A stretch of 64,000 bases of DNA from Pedobacter rhizosphaerae. Its GTDB lineage: Bacteria; Bacteroidota; Bacteroidia; Sphingobacteriales; Sphingobacteriaceae. Within the stretch, counting starts at the first letter, position 1. Each line of letters begins with the position of its first letter. Below are positions 1 through 8,515 of the stretch, piece by piece. The stretch covers positions 49,505 to 113,504 of the forward strand of contig NZ_FOGG01000018.1 in the NCBI RefSeq assembly GCF_900111155.1, given 5' to 3'. The position numbers and the translations under genes are program-made. Under the pieces are notes generated by a model, which worked only from the letters and a program-made list of their open reading frames with translations, was not told where the DNA came from and did no database searches.

Positions 1-549
1 AATATTGGTACGGCACAATCGGTCCTATTTACAGCAGGGAAATTGGAAAAAGGACAACGGGTATTGATACAGGGTGGTGCAGGCGCGGCTGGGGCTGCAA
101 TGGTGCAGATGGCCAAAGCTATTGGCGCATACGTTATCGCTACTGCTTCTGGAAATGGCCTGCAATTGGCCAAAAGCCTTGGAGCCGACGAAGTAATTGA
201 TTATAAACTTCAGGATGTGACCGCTTTGGTAAAAGATGTAGACCTGGTAGCAGACACCGCTGGTGGAGAAGCTCAACAAAAACTTTTTCAGGTACTAAAA
301 CCAGGGGGTACATTATTGAGCATTGTGGTGCCCCCTTCAAAGGAACTTGCAGAAAAACACCAGGTCAAAGCCAGTTTTGTCGCTTCAGACATCTCAGCGA
401 AAACCTTAGAAAATGGCATCGAACTAATAAGATCGGGAACCTTCAAACCTATAGTTTCCAAAATATTTAAGCTCAGGGAGGCTGCTCTGGCTCAGGATTT
501 ATTAACGGCCGGTGGCCTCAATGGCAAGGTTGTTCTTACGGTGAATTAA
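1..549 (+). CDS. MDR-family NAD(P)H:quinone reductase-like oxidoreductase, 3' part
   Basis: C-terminal part of a medium-chain dehydrogenase/reductase; the frame is open to the left edge, so the first codon seen is not a start. A glycine-rich nucleotide-binding loop (GGAGAAGAAMVQMAK) is followed by the Rossmann segments expected for NADPH binding, then DLVADTAGGE and the typical tail in which a helix precedes GKVVLTVN. No zinc-ligand cysteine cluster is visible in this part, which fits the quinone reductase/zeta-crystallin branch that reduces quinones or enones in the cytosol. An inferred TTG start at position 43 would cut into the fold and is not the true start. The exact substrate cannot be told. 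A stem-loop overlaps the stop codon. Confidence 0.85.
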   Translation, partial: NIGTAQSVLFTAGKLEKGQRVLIQGGAGAAGAAMVQMAKAIGAYVIATASGNGLQLAKSLGADEVIDYKLQDVTALVKDVDLVADTAGGEAQQKLFQVLKPGGTLLSIVVPPSKELAEKHQVKASFVASDISAKTLENGIELIRSGTFKPIVSKIFKLREAALAQDLLTAGGLNGKVVLTVN

Positions 550-598
550 CAGCCAAATTTTAAATATCAGGAAATGAACTAAGTTTTGGCTGTTAATA
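548..598 (+). terminator. Stem-loop terminator of the MDR oxidoreductase
   Basis: AACAGCCAAA at 548-557 pairs perfectly with TTTGGCTGTT at 585-594 around a 27-nt loop, followed by an AT-rich TAATAAT. The first arm starts inside the stop codon. Confidence 0.6.
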
Positions 599-654
599 AT
601 AGCTGTAAAATCAATTTAATTGGTGTTTTGCACCATTAACTAAAAATATAAAAT

Positions 655-1731
655 ATGAAATTGTTAGAAGAAGTAGTATTAGGGAAACAAACCTTAAAGA
701 ATGCCATTGCAATGGCACCAATGACCCGTAGCCGTGCAAACTCCGAAGGTATCGTACAGGATTCGACTGTATTGTATTACACGCAAAGGGCAAGTGCGGG
801 CTTAATCATCACCGAAGGTATTAATATCTCAGAACAGGCAATTGGTAGTCCATATACTCCCGGCATCTATAACCAGGAACAAATTGAAATGTGGAAAAAG
901 GTAACCCAATCCGTTCATAATCAGGGCGGCATCATTTACGCCCAGCTTTGGCATACCGGTAGAGTTGGCCATTCAGTTGACAGGAATGGGAAACTTCCTG
1001 TTGGCCCCTCAGCAATCGCCATACAAGGTCAGCAACATTACACTGCTCAGGGAATGAAAGATTACGAAACACCACAGGAATTAACGATCCAGGAAATCAA
1101 ACAGATTATAAAGGACTATGGTCAGGCTGCTAAAAATGCTAATGAGGCTGGCTTCGATGGTGTTGAATTACATGCCGCATTTGGCTACCTTCCTAACCAG
1201 TTTCTATCAGAAAGTGCCAATAAGCGAAATGACGAGTATGGTGGAAGCATAGCAAACAGAAACAGGTTCGTAATAGAAGTAATGGAAGAAATTACTGATG
1301 CTTTAGGTAGCGCAAAAGCAGGTATTAAGCTCTCGCCAACCATTTATTATAATAACATTGAAAATAGCGATCCAGAGGCACAGTTCAAACCATTGATCCA
1401 GGCTTTAAATAAGTTACCACTGGCATACATCCATCTTATGAATGGAATGTTTCCACTAGATCATTTGCCACACTACCCCAAAAATGTAATAGAAACATTC
1501 GGTAGCATCAGTAACCATCTGGTCATTGCAAATGCAGGCTACAGTAAGGAAACTGGAGAAGTGGAACTGGAAAAAGGGATTGCTAAAATAATTTCATATG
1601 GCTCGGCCTTTGTTGCCAATCCCGACCTGCCAAAAAGATTTGAGTTGAATGCAGAACTTAATCAACCTGACCCAGGCACTATGTATGGGGGCGCTGAAAA
1701 GGGATATACTGACTACCCATCTTTGGTATAA
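655..1731 (+). CDS. Old yellow enzyme family alkene reductase
   Basis: FMN-dependent TIM-barrel flavoprotein of 358 aa, the usual length for NemA/OYE-type alkene reductases, which use NADPH to reduce activated C=C bonds (enones, nitro compounds). Family motifs are APMTRSRAN near the N-terminus, AQLWHTGRVGH (95-105), LPNQFLSESANKRNDEYGGS with the flavin-contacting Arg, and FVANPDLPKRF near the C-terminus. The substrate-anchoring pair normally seen as His-x-x-His/Asn reads H173-A-A-F176, so the second ligand is Phe. It follows an MDR reductase and probably belongs to an enone or electrophile detoxification set, but a terminator separates the two. The start is the only reasonable ATG. Confidence 0.92.
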   Translation: MKLLEEVVLGKQTLKNAIAMAPMTRSRANSEGIVQDSTVLYYTQRASAGLIITEGINISEQAIGSPYTPGIYNQEQIEMWKKVTQSVHNQGGIIYAQLWHTGRVGHSVDRNGKLPVGPSAIAIQGQQHYTAQGMKDYETPQELTIQEIKQIIKDYGQAAKNANEAGFDGVELHAAFGYLPNQFLSESANKRNDEYGGSIANRNRFVIEVMEEITDALGSAKAGIKLSPTIYYNNIENSDPEAQFKPLIQALNKLPLAYIHLMNGMFPLDHLPHYPKNVIETFGSISNHLVIANAGYSKETGEVELEKGIAKIISYGSAFVANPDLPKRFELNAELNQPDPGTMYGGAEKGYTDYPSLV

Positions 1732-1742
1732 ATAAGTCTCTT

Positions 1743-1789
1743 AGGTCTAAAAGTTGTATTAAATAAATGCTACCTTTTAGACCTATTTG
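1743..1789. terminator. Convergent stem-loop between the OYE and monooxygenase-like genes
   Basis: AGGTCTAAAAG (1743-1753) pairs with CTTTTAGACCT (1774-1784), 11 bp without mismatch, between two convergent genes. Flanks are AT-rich on both sides, so it may act in both directions. Confidence 0.6.
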
Positions 1790-1806
1790 ATTCCCTCAAT
1801 ACCCCA

Positions 1807-2214
1807 TCATTCTTTTAAAAGACGCTTCTTAATTTCAATGCCAATTGGGGCAACTTCAACCAGCTCTAAAGATTTTACCATTTTTAAAGTGCCATTTTTA
1901 TATTTCAAGAAATGTTTTGTTTTTAAGTGTATTTCATAGGCCTTTTCACTTGCATAAACCTCAAAAACAGTAACATTTTGTGGGTTAGCCTTATCATAAA
2001 CAGCTTGAAGCGCCAATACACCGGGTTCTAATAAGACTGCTGCTTTCGCATGTTCGGCAAGGGCTGTCTTATACTCATCAAGATACTGAGGATAAACTTG
2101 TATTTTGGCAATGCGAAATTTTCTATCGTCCTGCTGTGCCTTGGCCGTTCCTGGCATGGTCAATAAAATAACAATCAAAGCGAACAAATTAAGTATTGAA
2201 TATTTTCTTTTCAT
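1807..2214 (-). CDS. Exported antibiotic-biosynthesis-monooxygenase (ABM)-like protein
   Basis: 135-aa protein with a clear Sec signal peptide (KRK, hydrophobic core, TAKAQ cleavage region). The rest resembles the dimeric alpha/beta-barrel ABM fold: RKFRIAKIQVYPQYLDEYK, then ALAEHAKAAVLLEPGVLALQ, VFEVYASEKAYEIHLKTKHF and a final strand. Such proteins include quinol monooxygenases (YgiN-like) and many of unknown activity; export to the periplasm is seen in Bacteroidota members. No operon partner: the gene is convergent with the OYE gene. The reaction cannot be assigned from sequence. Confidence 0.8.
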   Translation of the reverse strand: MKRKYSILNLFALIVILLTMPGTAKAQQDDRKFRIAKIQVYPQYLDEYKTALAEHAKAAVLLEPGVLALQAVYDKANPQNVTVFEVYASEKAYEIHLKTKHFLKYKNGTLKMVKSLELVEVAPIGIEIKKRLLKE

Positions 2215-2481
2215 AAAACTCCAGGCTATTAATTTTACAGGTAAGAGGTTAGTACTTAATTAATATACAACAATATGTTGAGATATTTTAATTCAGCTAC
2301 CCTGAACCTGTCGCATAATTGCTTCATATGAGTTTCAGCGGAGCACCCAACCAGCTCTTTTAAGCAATGATGAAATATTTTAACTCTTCTTAAGAACTCA
2401 TTTTTTTATATTAAATTATCCCAGATATGATATAGTAGATCATTCGAGACCACAATGGATAAAGATTCTAAGAAAGTAAGG

Positions 2482-2934
2482 CTAGAGTGCAATATTTCTC
2501 CTGAATGCACATCCGAGTTCAATAATAGAATCAGTCTTGGCAATACCTGGAATCAAATCAATCTTCGAATAAAGGATTTCTCTCATATGCTCGTGATCTC
2601 TCGCCACAATTTTTAGAAATAAAGTATACCTACCAGTAATAAAGTAACATTCGGTTACTTCAGGAACAAGTTTCAGCGCTTCAATGATGCGGGCAGAATT
2701 ATGATCCTTTTCTAGCGTGATTCCGGTAAAGGATCCCCAGTCATATCCAATCTTTTTTTCATTGAGAATCGGTTTTATACCCGAGAGTATCCCCTGCTCA
2801 GTCATTTTGGCCACACGCTGATGAACCATGGTATTCGAAATACCCAGTGAAGCAGCAATAGTTGAAAAGGCTATTCGCCCATCTTTTTCCAATCTTATCA
2901 AGATCTCCCTGTCAAATTGATCTAATTGCCCCAT
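2482..2934 (-). CDS. Lrp/AsnC family transcriptional regulator
   Basis: 150 aa. The N-terminal winged helix-turn-helix starts LDQFDREILIRLEKDGR and contains the recognition region AASLGISNTMVHQRVAKM; the C-terminal RAM (ligand-binding) domain carries VPEVTECYFITGRYTLFLKI. It is transcribed away from the ornithine aminotransferase/arginase operon with only 121 bp between the starts. By analogy with other feast/famine regulators it probably senses an amino acid such as arginine or ornithine and controls that operon and itself; this role is inferred from position. Confidence 0.92.
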   Translation of the reverse strand: MGQLDQFDREILIRLEKDGRIAFSTIAASLGISNTMVHQRVAKMTEQGILSGIKPILNEKKIGYDWGSFTGITLEKDHNSARIIEALKLVPEVTECYFITGRYTLFLKIVARDHEHMREILYSKIDLIPGIAKTDSIIELGCAFRRNIAL

Positions 2935-3055
2935 ATAACCTGCATAAAAAAGTTAAATTTCATTTTATTACACCACAAAATAAACAATACTAAACTATTG
3001 AAACAACAAATAGGAAATATTAATATTTTAGCCTGCATAATTAACATAACACATC

Positions 3056-4294
3056 ATGAATTTAAGCCAGCAACTCATTGATAAAGAAGAAAATTACGGA
3101 GCCCATAACTACCACCCGTTACCAGTGGTTTTAGCATCCGGAGCAGGTGTTTACGTTTGGGACGTAGAAGGGAAAAAGTATCTTGATTTTCTTTCTGCTT
3201 ATTCTGCGGTAAACCAGGGACATTGCCACCCTCGAATCATCAATATTCTCATTGAACAAGCGCAAAAGCTAACCCTAACTTCAAGGGCATTTTATAATGA
3301 CAAGCTTGGTCCCTTTGAAGAATTTTTATGCCATACTTTCGGTTTTGAGAAGGCGCTGGTTATGAATTCGGGTGCCGAAGCCGTAGAAACTGCTATGAAA
3401 CTCTGCAGAAAATGGGGATATACGAAAAAGGGAATTCCCGCAGATCAGGCTACCATTGTATTTGCAAAAGACAATTTTCATGGCAGAACCATTTCCATTA
3501 TCTCCGCATCGAACGACAATAGTGCAAAAGAGGGTTTTGGTCCTTTTATTGAAGGTGTGATGCAAATACCCTATAATGATACCGATGCCCTGGAGCAGGC
3601 TTTCCAATCTAACCCCAACATTGCAGGTTTTCTGGTAGAACCGATACAAGGCGAAGCGGGTGTAATTGTACCTGATGCTGATTACCTTAAACAGGTAAGG
3701 GCTTTATGCAGTAAATATAATGTGCTATACATTGCTGACGAGATACAAACGGGAATCGGACGTACAGGATCATTCATGGCCTCTTACGAAGTCAATAATC
3801 CCGCAAACAGGCCTGATGTATTGATCCTTGGAAAAGCGTTATCTGCTGGCGTATTACCTGTTTCTGCTGTGCTTGCCGACAACGAAGTAATGCTTACCAT
3901 CAAACCAGGTGAGCACGGTTCTACATACGGTGGAAACCCACTGGCCTCGGCCGTTGCCGTTGAAGCCCTTAAGGTGGTCATGGATGAAAAGCTTGCGGAA
4001 AATGCCCTTGATATGGGTAACATTTTCAGGGAAGGTTTAAGAGCACTTGCTCGCCAACACCCATTAATTTGTGGTATACGGGGTAAGGGCTTACTAAACG
4101 CTATCGAAATTGATTCGGCAGAGACCTCCCAAACAGCCTGGAATCTTTGCATCAAATTAAAGGAAAACGGACTATTGGCTAAACCAACGCATGGAAATAA
4201 AATCCGTTTGGCTCCTCCACTCGTCATCAATGCTGAACAGATTGCAGAAAGCCTGAGCATAATAGCGAAAACTTTAGACGATTTCAAATACTAG
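3056..4294 (+). CDS. rocD: Ornithine--oxo-acid aminotransferase
   Basis: Class III PLP-dependent aminotransferase of 412 aa, the normal length for ornithine delta-aminotransferase. It converts ornithine and 2-oxoglutarate to glutamate-5-semialdehyde and glutamate. Visible landmarks are YLDFLSAYSAVNQGHCHP, the PLP-binding NSGAEAVETAMK, FHGRTIS, VEPIQGEAGV, DEIQTGIGRTG and ILGKALSAG with the Schiff-base Lys at about residue 260, then HGSTYGGNPLA. The arginase gene begins 4 nt after the stop, so the two form an operon that turns arginine into ornithine and on to glutamate. A divergent Lrp gene is the likely regulator. Confidence 0.94.
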   Translation: MNLSQQLIDKEENYGAHNYHPLPVVLASGAGVYVWDVEGKKYLDFLSAYSAVNQGHCHPRIINILIEQAQKLTLTSRAFYNDKLGPFEEFLCHTFGFEKALVMNSGAEAVETAMKLCRKWGYTKKGIPADQATIVFAKDNFHGRTISIISASNDNSAKEGFGPFIEGVMQIPYNDTDALEQAFQSNPNIAGFLVEPIQGEAGVIVPDADYLKQVRALCSKYNVLYIADEIQTGIGRTGSFMASYEVNNPANRPDVLILGKALSAGVLPVSAVLADNEVMLTIKPGEHGSTYGGNPLASAVAVEALKVVMDEKLAENALDMGNIFREGLRALARQHPLICGIRGKGLLNAIEIDSAETSQTAWNLCIKLKENGLLAKPTHGNKIRLAPPLVINAEQIAESLSIIAKTLDDFKY

Positions 4295-4297
4295 TAC

Positions 4298-5257
4298 ATG
4301 TACACCAATATTAAAATAATTAAAAACCGATCAGACATCGGTGCAGGTACTCGCGGATCGGACATGGGCATCGATGCCATAGAAATTGCCGCCATCAATA
4401 AGGGAAGTGAGTACTTCAACAGTTTCCCGCACCTTGATGTAGAAACACACAATGAATCTATATATAATAAGGATCGCAACGCATTCGCCAAAAGGATTGG
4501 CCAGGTATTGCAGCAATGCAAAAACGTTGCTGAGGCTGTAAAGCAAACCATCAGTAATGGCCTCTTTCCTATGGTGCTTTCTGGAGACCACTCCTCTGCA
4601 TTGGGAACCATCAGCGGAATAAAAACAGCCTTACCCGACATCCAACTGGGCGTAATTTGGATTGATGCCCATGCGGATATCCACTCACCCTATACCTCCC
4701 CTTCGGGAAACATCCATGGAATGCCCCTTGCTGCAGCGCTATCTATGGATAACCTTCCCGATCGCATAAATGATATTGGAGGAGAAACCCTCAGGTACTG
4801 GGAGAACATGAAGCAAATCGGAAATCAAGGTCCAAAAATCTTGCCTGAAAACCTGATCTACTTTGGGGTAAGGGATACAGAAGCAGCCGAGGAGTCTTTA
4901 ATGGAAAGACATCACATAAAAAACTTCAGTGTCGAAGAGATTCGATTCCTGGGTTTGGAGCAAGGAGTGAAAAAAGCCCTTAATCAACTTCAGCACTGCG
5001 ATGCCATTTACATTTCCTTTGATGTGGACAGTATGGATTGTGACCTCGTATCAAAAGGAACAGGAACGCCTGTTTCAAAAGGCTTTGATGTGCCGGAAAT
5101 CCTTCAAATCATAGCATTGATTATAGCCTCAGGAAAAGTGGTATGTATGGAAATTGTAGAAATCAACCCCCTGCTTGATCAGAAAGGAAATAGCATGGCA
5201 GAGGCTGCTTTTGAGATTCTTGAAAAATCAACTCTTCATATTTTAAACCATTTTTAA
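4298..5257 (+). CDS. rocF: Arginase
   Basis: Ureohydrolase-family protein of 319 aa that hydrolyses arginine to ornithine and urea with a Mn2+ pair. The metal-ligand motifs are present in order: SGDHSSALG, WIDAHADIHSP, and SFDVDSMDCD; NIHGMPLAAAL is the usual segment after the second motif. The Cys in DSMDCD replaces the more common Pro but is outside the liganding Asp residues. It is cotranscribed with and directly downstream of ornithine aminotransferase, which supports arginase over agmatinase or formiminoglutamase. A strong intrinsic terminator follows. Confidence 0.9.
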   Translation: MYTNIKIIKNRSDIGAGTRGSDMGIDAIEIAAINKGSEYFNSFPHLDVETHNESIYNKDRNAFAKRIGQVLQQCKNVAEAVKQTISNGLFPMVLSGDHSSALGTISGIKTALPDIQLGVIWIDAHADIHSPYTSPSGNIHGMPLAAALSMDNLPDRINDIGGETLRYWENMKQIGNQGPKILPENLIYFGVRDTEAAEESLMERHHIKNFSVEEIRFLGLEQGVKKALNQLQHCDAIYISFDVDSMDCDLVSKGTGTPVSKGFDVPEILQIIALIIASGKVVCMEIVEINPLLDQKGNSMAEAAFEILEKSTLHILNHF

Positions 5258-5271
5258 AAAAATGAAAACAA

Positions 5272-5336
5272 AGACAATTCAGGTTGACAGTTAGCTGCCG
5301 TAAAGCTTTTGAAACCCTGAATTGTTTTTTTTTTTT
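5272..5336 (+). terminator. Intrinsic terminator of the rocD-rocF operon
   Basis: ACAATTCAGG (5274-5283) pairs with CCTGAATTGT (5316-5325), followed directly by a run of twelve T. Confidence 0.88.
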
Positions 5337-5463
5337 AAAATGTGTCATTTCTATACTCTGTTGTATAAAATGATACTAACCACTGAAGTTTTTATTCATA
5401 ATGCCACCAAGTCTTGTCAACCAGGAAATATATAAGGTTATTCATCGATTATTAGAAATGCGA

Positions 5464-8340
5464 TTAATTCCTGGATAATTGCTTTTCTTCGTTCAGTAAG
5501 CCTTCTATTTTTTCAAGTGCAATTACCTGTTTAGGGTTAAAATCCTTCGACTCCATATATCTTCTTAAACTAAACATCAATTGTCTGGCTTCTGGTCTGT
5601 TATTGGCATTACTCAACAAATCCAGTCCGGTTACCATGATGCGTCCTTTACCTACTCTGGCTTCAAAAATGAGCCCCAAAGAACGAGCGGTAACCCAATC
5701 ATCAATAATCCGGGCAATAGGTTTAATGTTTTTAGCCACAGCATCCAGGATAATTGCATCACTATGCGACATCGCATCCCACCATTGCCAGTTGCTATGA
5801 AAATCGGCTGGAAAATTTGCTAATGCCGGATGCTTGGGATCACATAAAATACCTAGAGTATGTGGTGGAGCGCCCTTTGTCCAGGCAGTATTCCAAAAAA
5901 TAGAAGAAAATCCTACACTTATATCGCCTCCCTTAGCTGGAGCAATGGTTCCTTTAGCAAAAGTTAACAATACATTTCCACCGGCATTTAAAACTTTTCT
6001 CGCTTTAGCATCCAACATTTGCGTAACCAGGATATGATCTTTCGGCTCAGGTAATTTTGCTGGGTATACAAAAAAATCATAGTTATTTTCCTGATTACCC
6101 ACCTGAATGCTCAGGATCAATTTCTGTGCGTTTTTAATCGTATGCAGCGATTGCCTGATAGCCCCCAGAGATACTAATTTCCCTACTCCTATCGTTTGCT
6201 TTCGTAAATTCCCTTTAAACAAAACTTCCCCCCTAACATTGGTAATTTTCCACTTTGGAATTGCATCGGCAATGATGTTCTCCCCAAAATTAGATACTTC
6301 AACAGGAACATCCAGTACTTGATTGTTCAAAATGTTAAGTTTAGGAAACCGTGCGAGCGGCACTACAGGATTGCAGAATTTAGAAAAGTTCTTGGCCGTT
6401 ATATAAGGCTTATCTTCATAAAATGAATTTAAAACGCCGATTATGGCGGTTCCCTGTCCAGGAAAGTCTTGCAAGCCCAACAATTGAAAACCACCCATTT
6501 CAGGTGTTCGTAATGCAGCTTCTACATCAGCCTTGTAGCATAAAACCTGAAGTTTTCCTGATGCCAGCAAGAAACTATCTGCCAAATGGCTTAGCCCGTG
6601 CTCTTTTAACCGATCGGCAAAAATTTCGAAATTCCTGGCTTTTAAAATGCCTGTGTATTTCTTCACCTCACTAAAATCAGGATAAACACACCATTGTCCC
6701 ATTTCATGAGCGATAACGGGCTTATTTTGTGCGTTAATAATCTCGTGCCAGTCGTAATCGGTGGAAGGACTATTACCATTTATTATACTTTTTAAGCCTA
6801 TAGGTGCATGCTGGATCCGGGGATCAGGGATATTGTGATAATCATTTTCTTCAATAACTGGCCTGCCCGCTCCCGAGGTATATATCCTTCGGTCGTCCTG
6901 GCTTTTCCAATACTTTACCAATTGCTTTAAATAAGGTATCATGAATTCAGTACGCTTAGGCTCATTACCATAAGTAAGCATTACGAATGAAGGGTGATTG
7001 CCATAAGCATTGATTATCTTCCTTCCTTCTTCATAAATATATTTATCTATTGGTTGCCCATCGCCTAAACTGCTTCCCCAGTTTGCCCATGAAGCACATT
7101 CTATTTGAAGATAGAAACCTGCTGCATCTGCTGCATCAAAGGCTGCTTCTGGAGGGCACCAGGAATGGAAACGAACGTGGTTCATTCCGTAAGATTTGAT
7201 TTTTTTAAAAATTTTATCCCAGGACGTTCTATCTGTTGGGGGATAGCCGGTAAGAGGGAAAATGGCACAATCAACTGTTCCCCGGAGCGATAACCGGCGA
7301 TTGTTAAGCAGTAGTGCTCTTTGGTTGGTTTTTATTGACCGAAAGCCAAAATTTTCAACGGAGTTAGCTAGTTCAGTTCCACCAGATGAAATAGAAATAT
7401 TTAATGCGTACACGTTAGGCGCAAATTCATCCCAAAGCTTGACCTCACTACTCATATCATATTCTCTTTCCAGCACAACCCGATTCCCTTTAATTACCTG
7501 ATTCCATTCTACTGGTGTAAATACATATTTCCCTCCTGCAACCTGACTTGCCTGAATTTTAACCTTACAAAGTTTCTGGTTTTCAAGGAGGTTGTTTAAG
7601 CAGATTTTGACTTTAACCTTCTTTGTTTGGGTATTGGGGTATATTTGTATATTTTCTATTGCAACTTCAGCGATTGGCCTGATCAGTATCTGCCCAACAA
7701 TACCGTTCCAATTTGTTTGGGTATGATCGGTAACACTGTGGGCATTTTGACCAGGATCTACGGTATGTAACCCATTATCAATACGAACAGAAAGCCTGTG
7801 CTTACCCGGTTTTATATCCTTTCCAAAAGTAAAAACATGGGGAGTTGAAAGACTGTTTTCGCTACCCATAAGTTGATCATCCAGCCATACCTTAGTTTGC
7901 CAGTGGGGGCGTTCTAAAATCAGCTGTAATCTCTTACCTTTCCAAAGGTCTAGAATATCTATTTCACGCTGATACCATGACACGCCTGTGTAATGCTTGT
8001 TTGGTTGCAATCCGAAAGGTATTTTAATATTGTCTTTTTGCCTGTAGCGTGCGTATTCTGGCTTAAAAAAGTAAGCTGAGTCAAAAATACTTCCTATCCA
8101 TCTGGTTTTCAAACTCACCTCATCTCCTTTTCCGTTGGTGCTCATTGAACCGGGGAGGATTACCTTATCACTGGCAACCAGTTGATACCATTTCTCATTT
8201 TCACCAATATTTCCACGATCTTCCCTAAATAACCATTCTCCCGAAAGATCTATTATTTTAATAGTATGGTTATTACCTGAGGGTTTACAGGAAAAAAATA
8301 AAAGTATTACCAGAAACAAATGAAATAATAATTTCCTCAT
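5464..8340 (-). CDS. GH2-family glycoside hydrolase, lipoprotein
   Basis: 958 aa. The N-terminus is a lipoprotein signal (LLFFSC, Cys at 18), so the enzyme is probably membrane-anchored. A jelly-roll sugar-binding domain (about 30-220, containing TGVSWYQREIDI) and an Ig-like domain (about 225-340) precede the TIM barrel. Catalytic residues expected for GH2 are E460 in LTYGNEP (acid/base) and E546 in VIAHEMGQW (nucleophile). The C-terminal part includes a beta-rich segment and a GATase-like region (VGKGRIMVTGLDL). It is a paralog of the next gene. It is the last gene of PUL1, but an intrinsic terminator lies upstream, so it may have its own promoter. The activity (beta-galactosidase, beta-glucuronidase or other) cannot be fixed from sequence. 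Confidence 0.88.
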   Translation of the reverse strand: MRKLLFHLFLVILLFFSCKPSGNNHTIKIIDLSGEWLFREDRGNIGENEKWYQLVASDKVILPGSMSTNGKGDEVSLKTRWIGSIFDSAYFFKPEYARYRQKDNIKIPFGLQPNKHYTGVSWYQREIDILDLWKGKRLQLILERPHWQTKVWLDDQLMGSENSLSTPHVFTFGKDIKPGKHRLSVRIDNGLHTVDPGQNAHSVTDHTQTNWNGIVGQILIRPIAEVAIENIQIYPNTQTKKVKVKICLNNLLENQKLCKVKIQASQVAGGKYVFTPVEWNQVIKGNRVVLEREYDMSSEVKLWDEFAPNVYALNISISSGGTELANSVENFGFRSIKTNQRALLLNNRRLSLRGTVDCAIFPLTGYPPTDRTSWDKIFKKIKSYGMNHVRFHSWCPPEAAFDAADAAGFYLQIECASWANWGSSLGDGQPIDKYIYEEGRKIINAYGNHPSFVMLTYGNEPKRTEFMIPYLKQLVKYWKSQDDRRIYTSGAGRPVIEENDYHNIPDPRIQHAPIGLKSIINGNSPSTDYDWHEIINAQNKPVIAHEMGQWCVYPDFSEVKKYTGILKARNFEIFADRLKEHGLSHLADSFLLASGKLQVLCYKADVEAALRTPEMGGFQLLGLQDFPGQGTAIIGVLNSFYEDKPYITAKNFSKFCNPVVPLARFPKLNILNNQVLDVPVEVSNFGENIIADAIPKWKITNVRGEVLFKGNLRKQTIGVGKLVSLGAIRQSLHTIKNAQKLILSIQVGNQENNYDFFVYPAKLPEPKDHILVTQMLDAKARKVLNAGGNVLLTFAKGTIAPAKGGDISVGFSSIFWNTAWTKGAPPHTLGILCDPKHPALANFPADFHSNWQWWDAMSHSDAIILDAVAKNIKPIARIIDDWVTARSLGLIFEARVGKGRIMVTGLDLLSNANNRPEARQLMFSLRRYMESKDFNPKQVIALEKIEGLLNEEKQLSRN

Positions 8341-8455
8341 TTTATAATTATTTAAATGAACCTGATTAAAACTCAGGCAGAAAAAGAATGTATGATAATC
8401 TGATCACGTAATGCCTTGAAATATAATTAATAAGCTAGATACCGGCAATTGGCTT

Positions 8456-8490
8456 ATAAAAAGAAAGTCCTGCTCGTATGAGTCAGGACC
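8456..8490 (-). terminator. Intrinsic terminator between the two GH2 genes
   Basis: On the minus strand a hairpin built from GTCCTGACTC and GAGCAGGAC (8467-8489) is followed by TTTCTTTTTAT. It lies just after the stop of the GH2 gene at 8516 and before the next GH2 gene. Confidence 0.75.
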
Positions 8491-8515
8491 CTCGCTTACT
8501 AAACCAAATTTAAAT

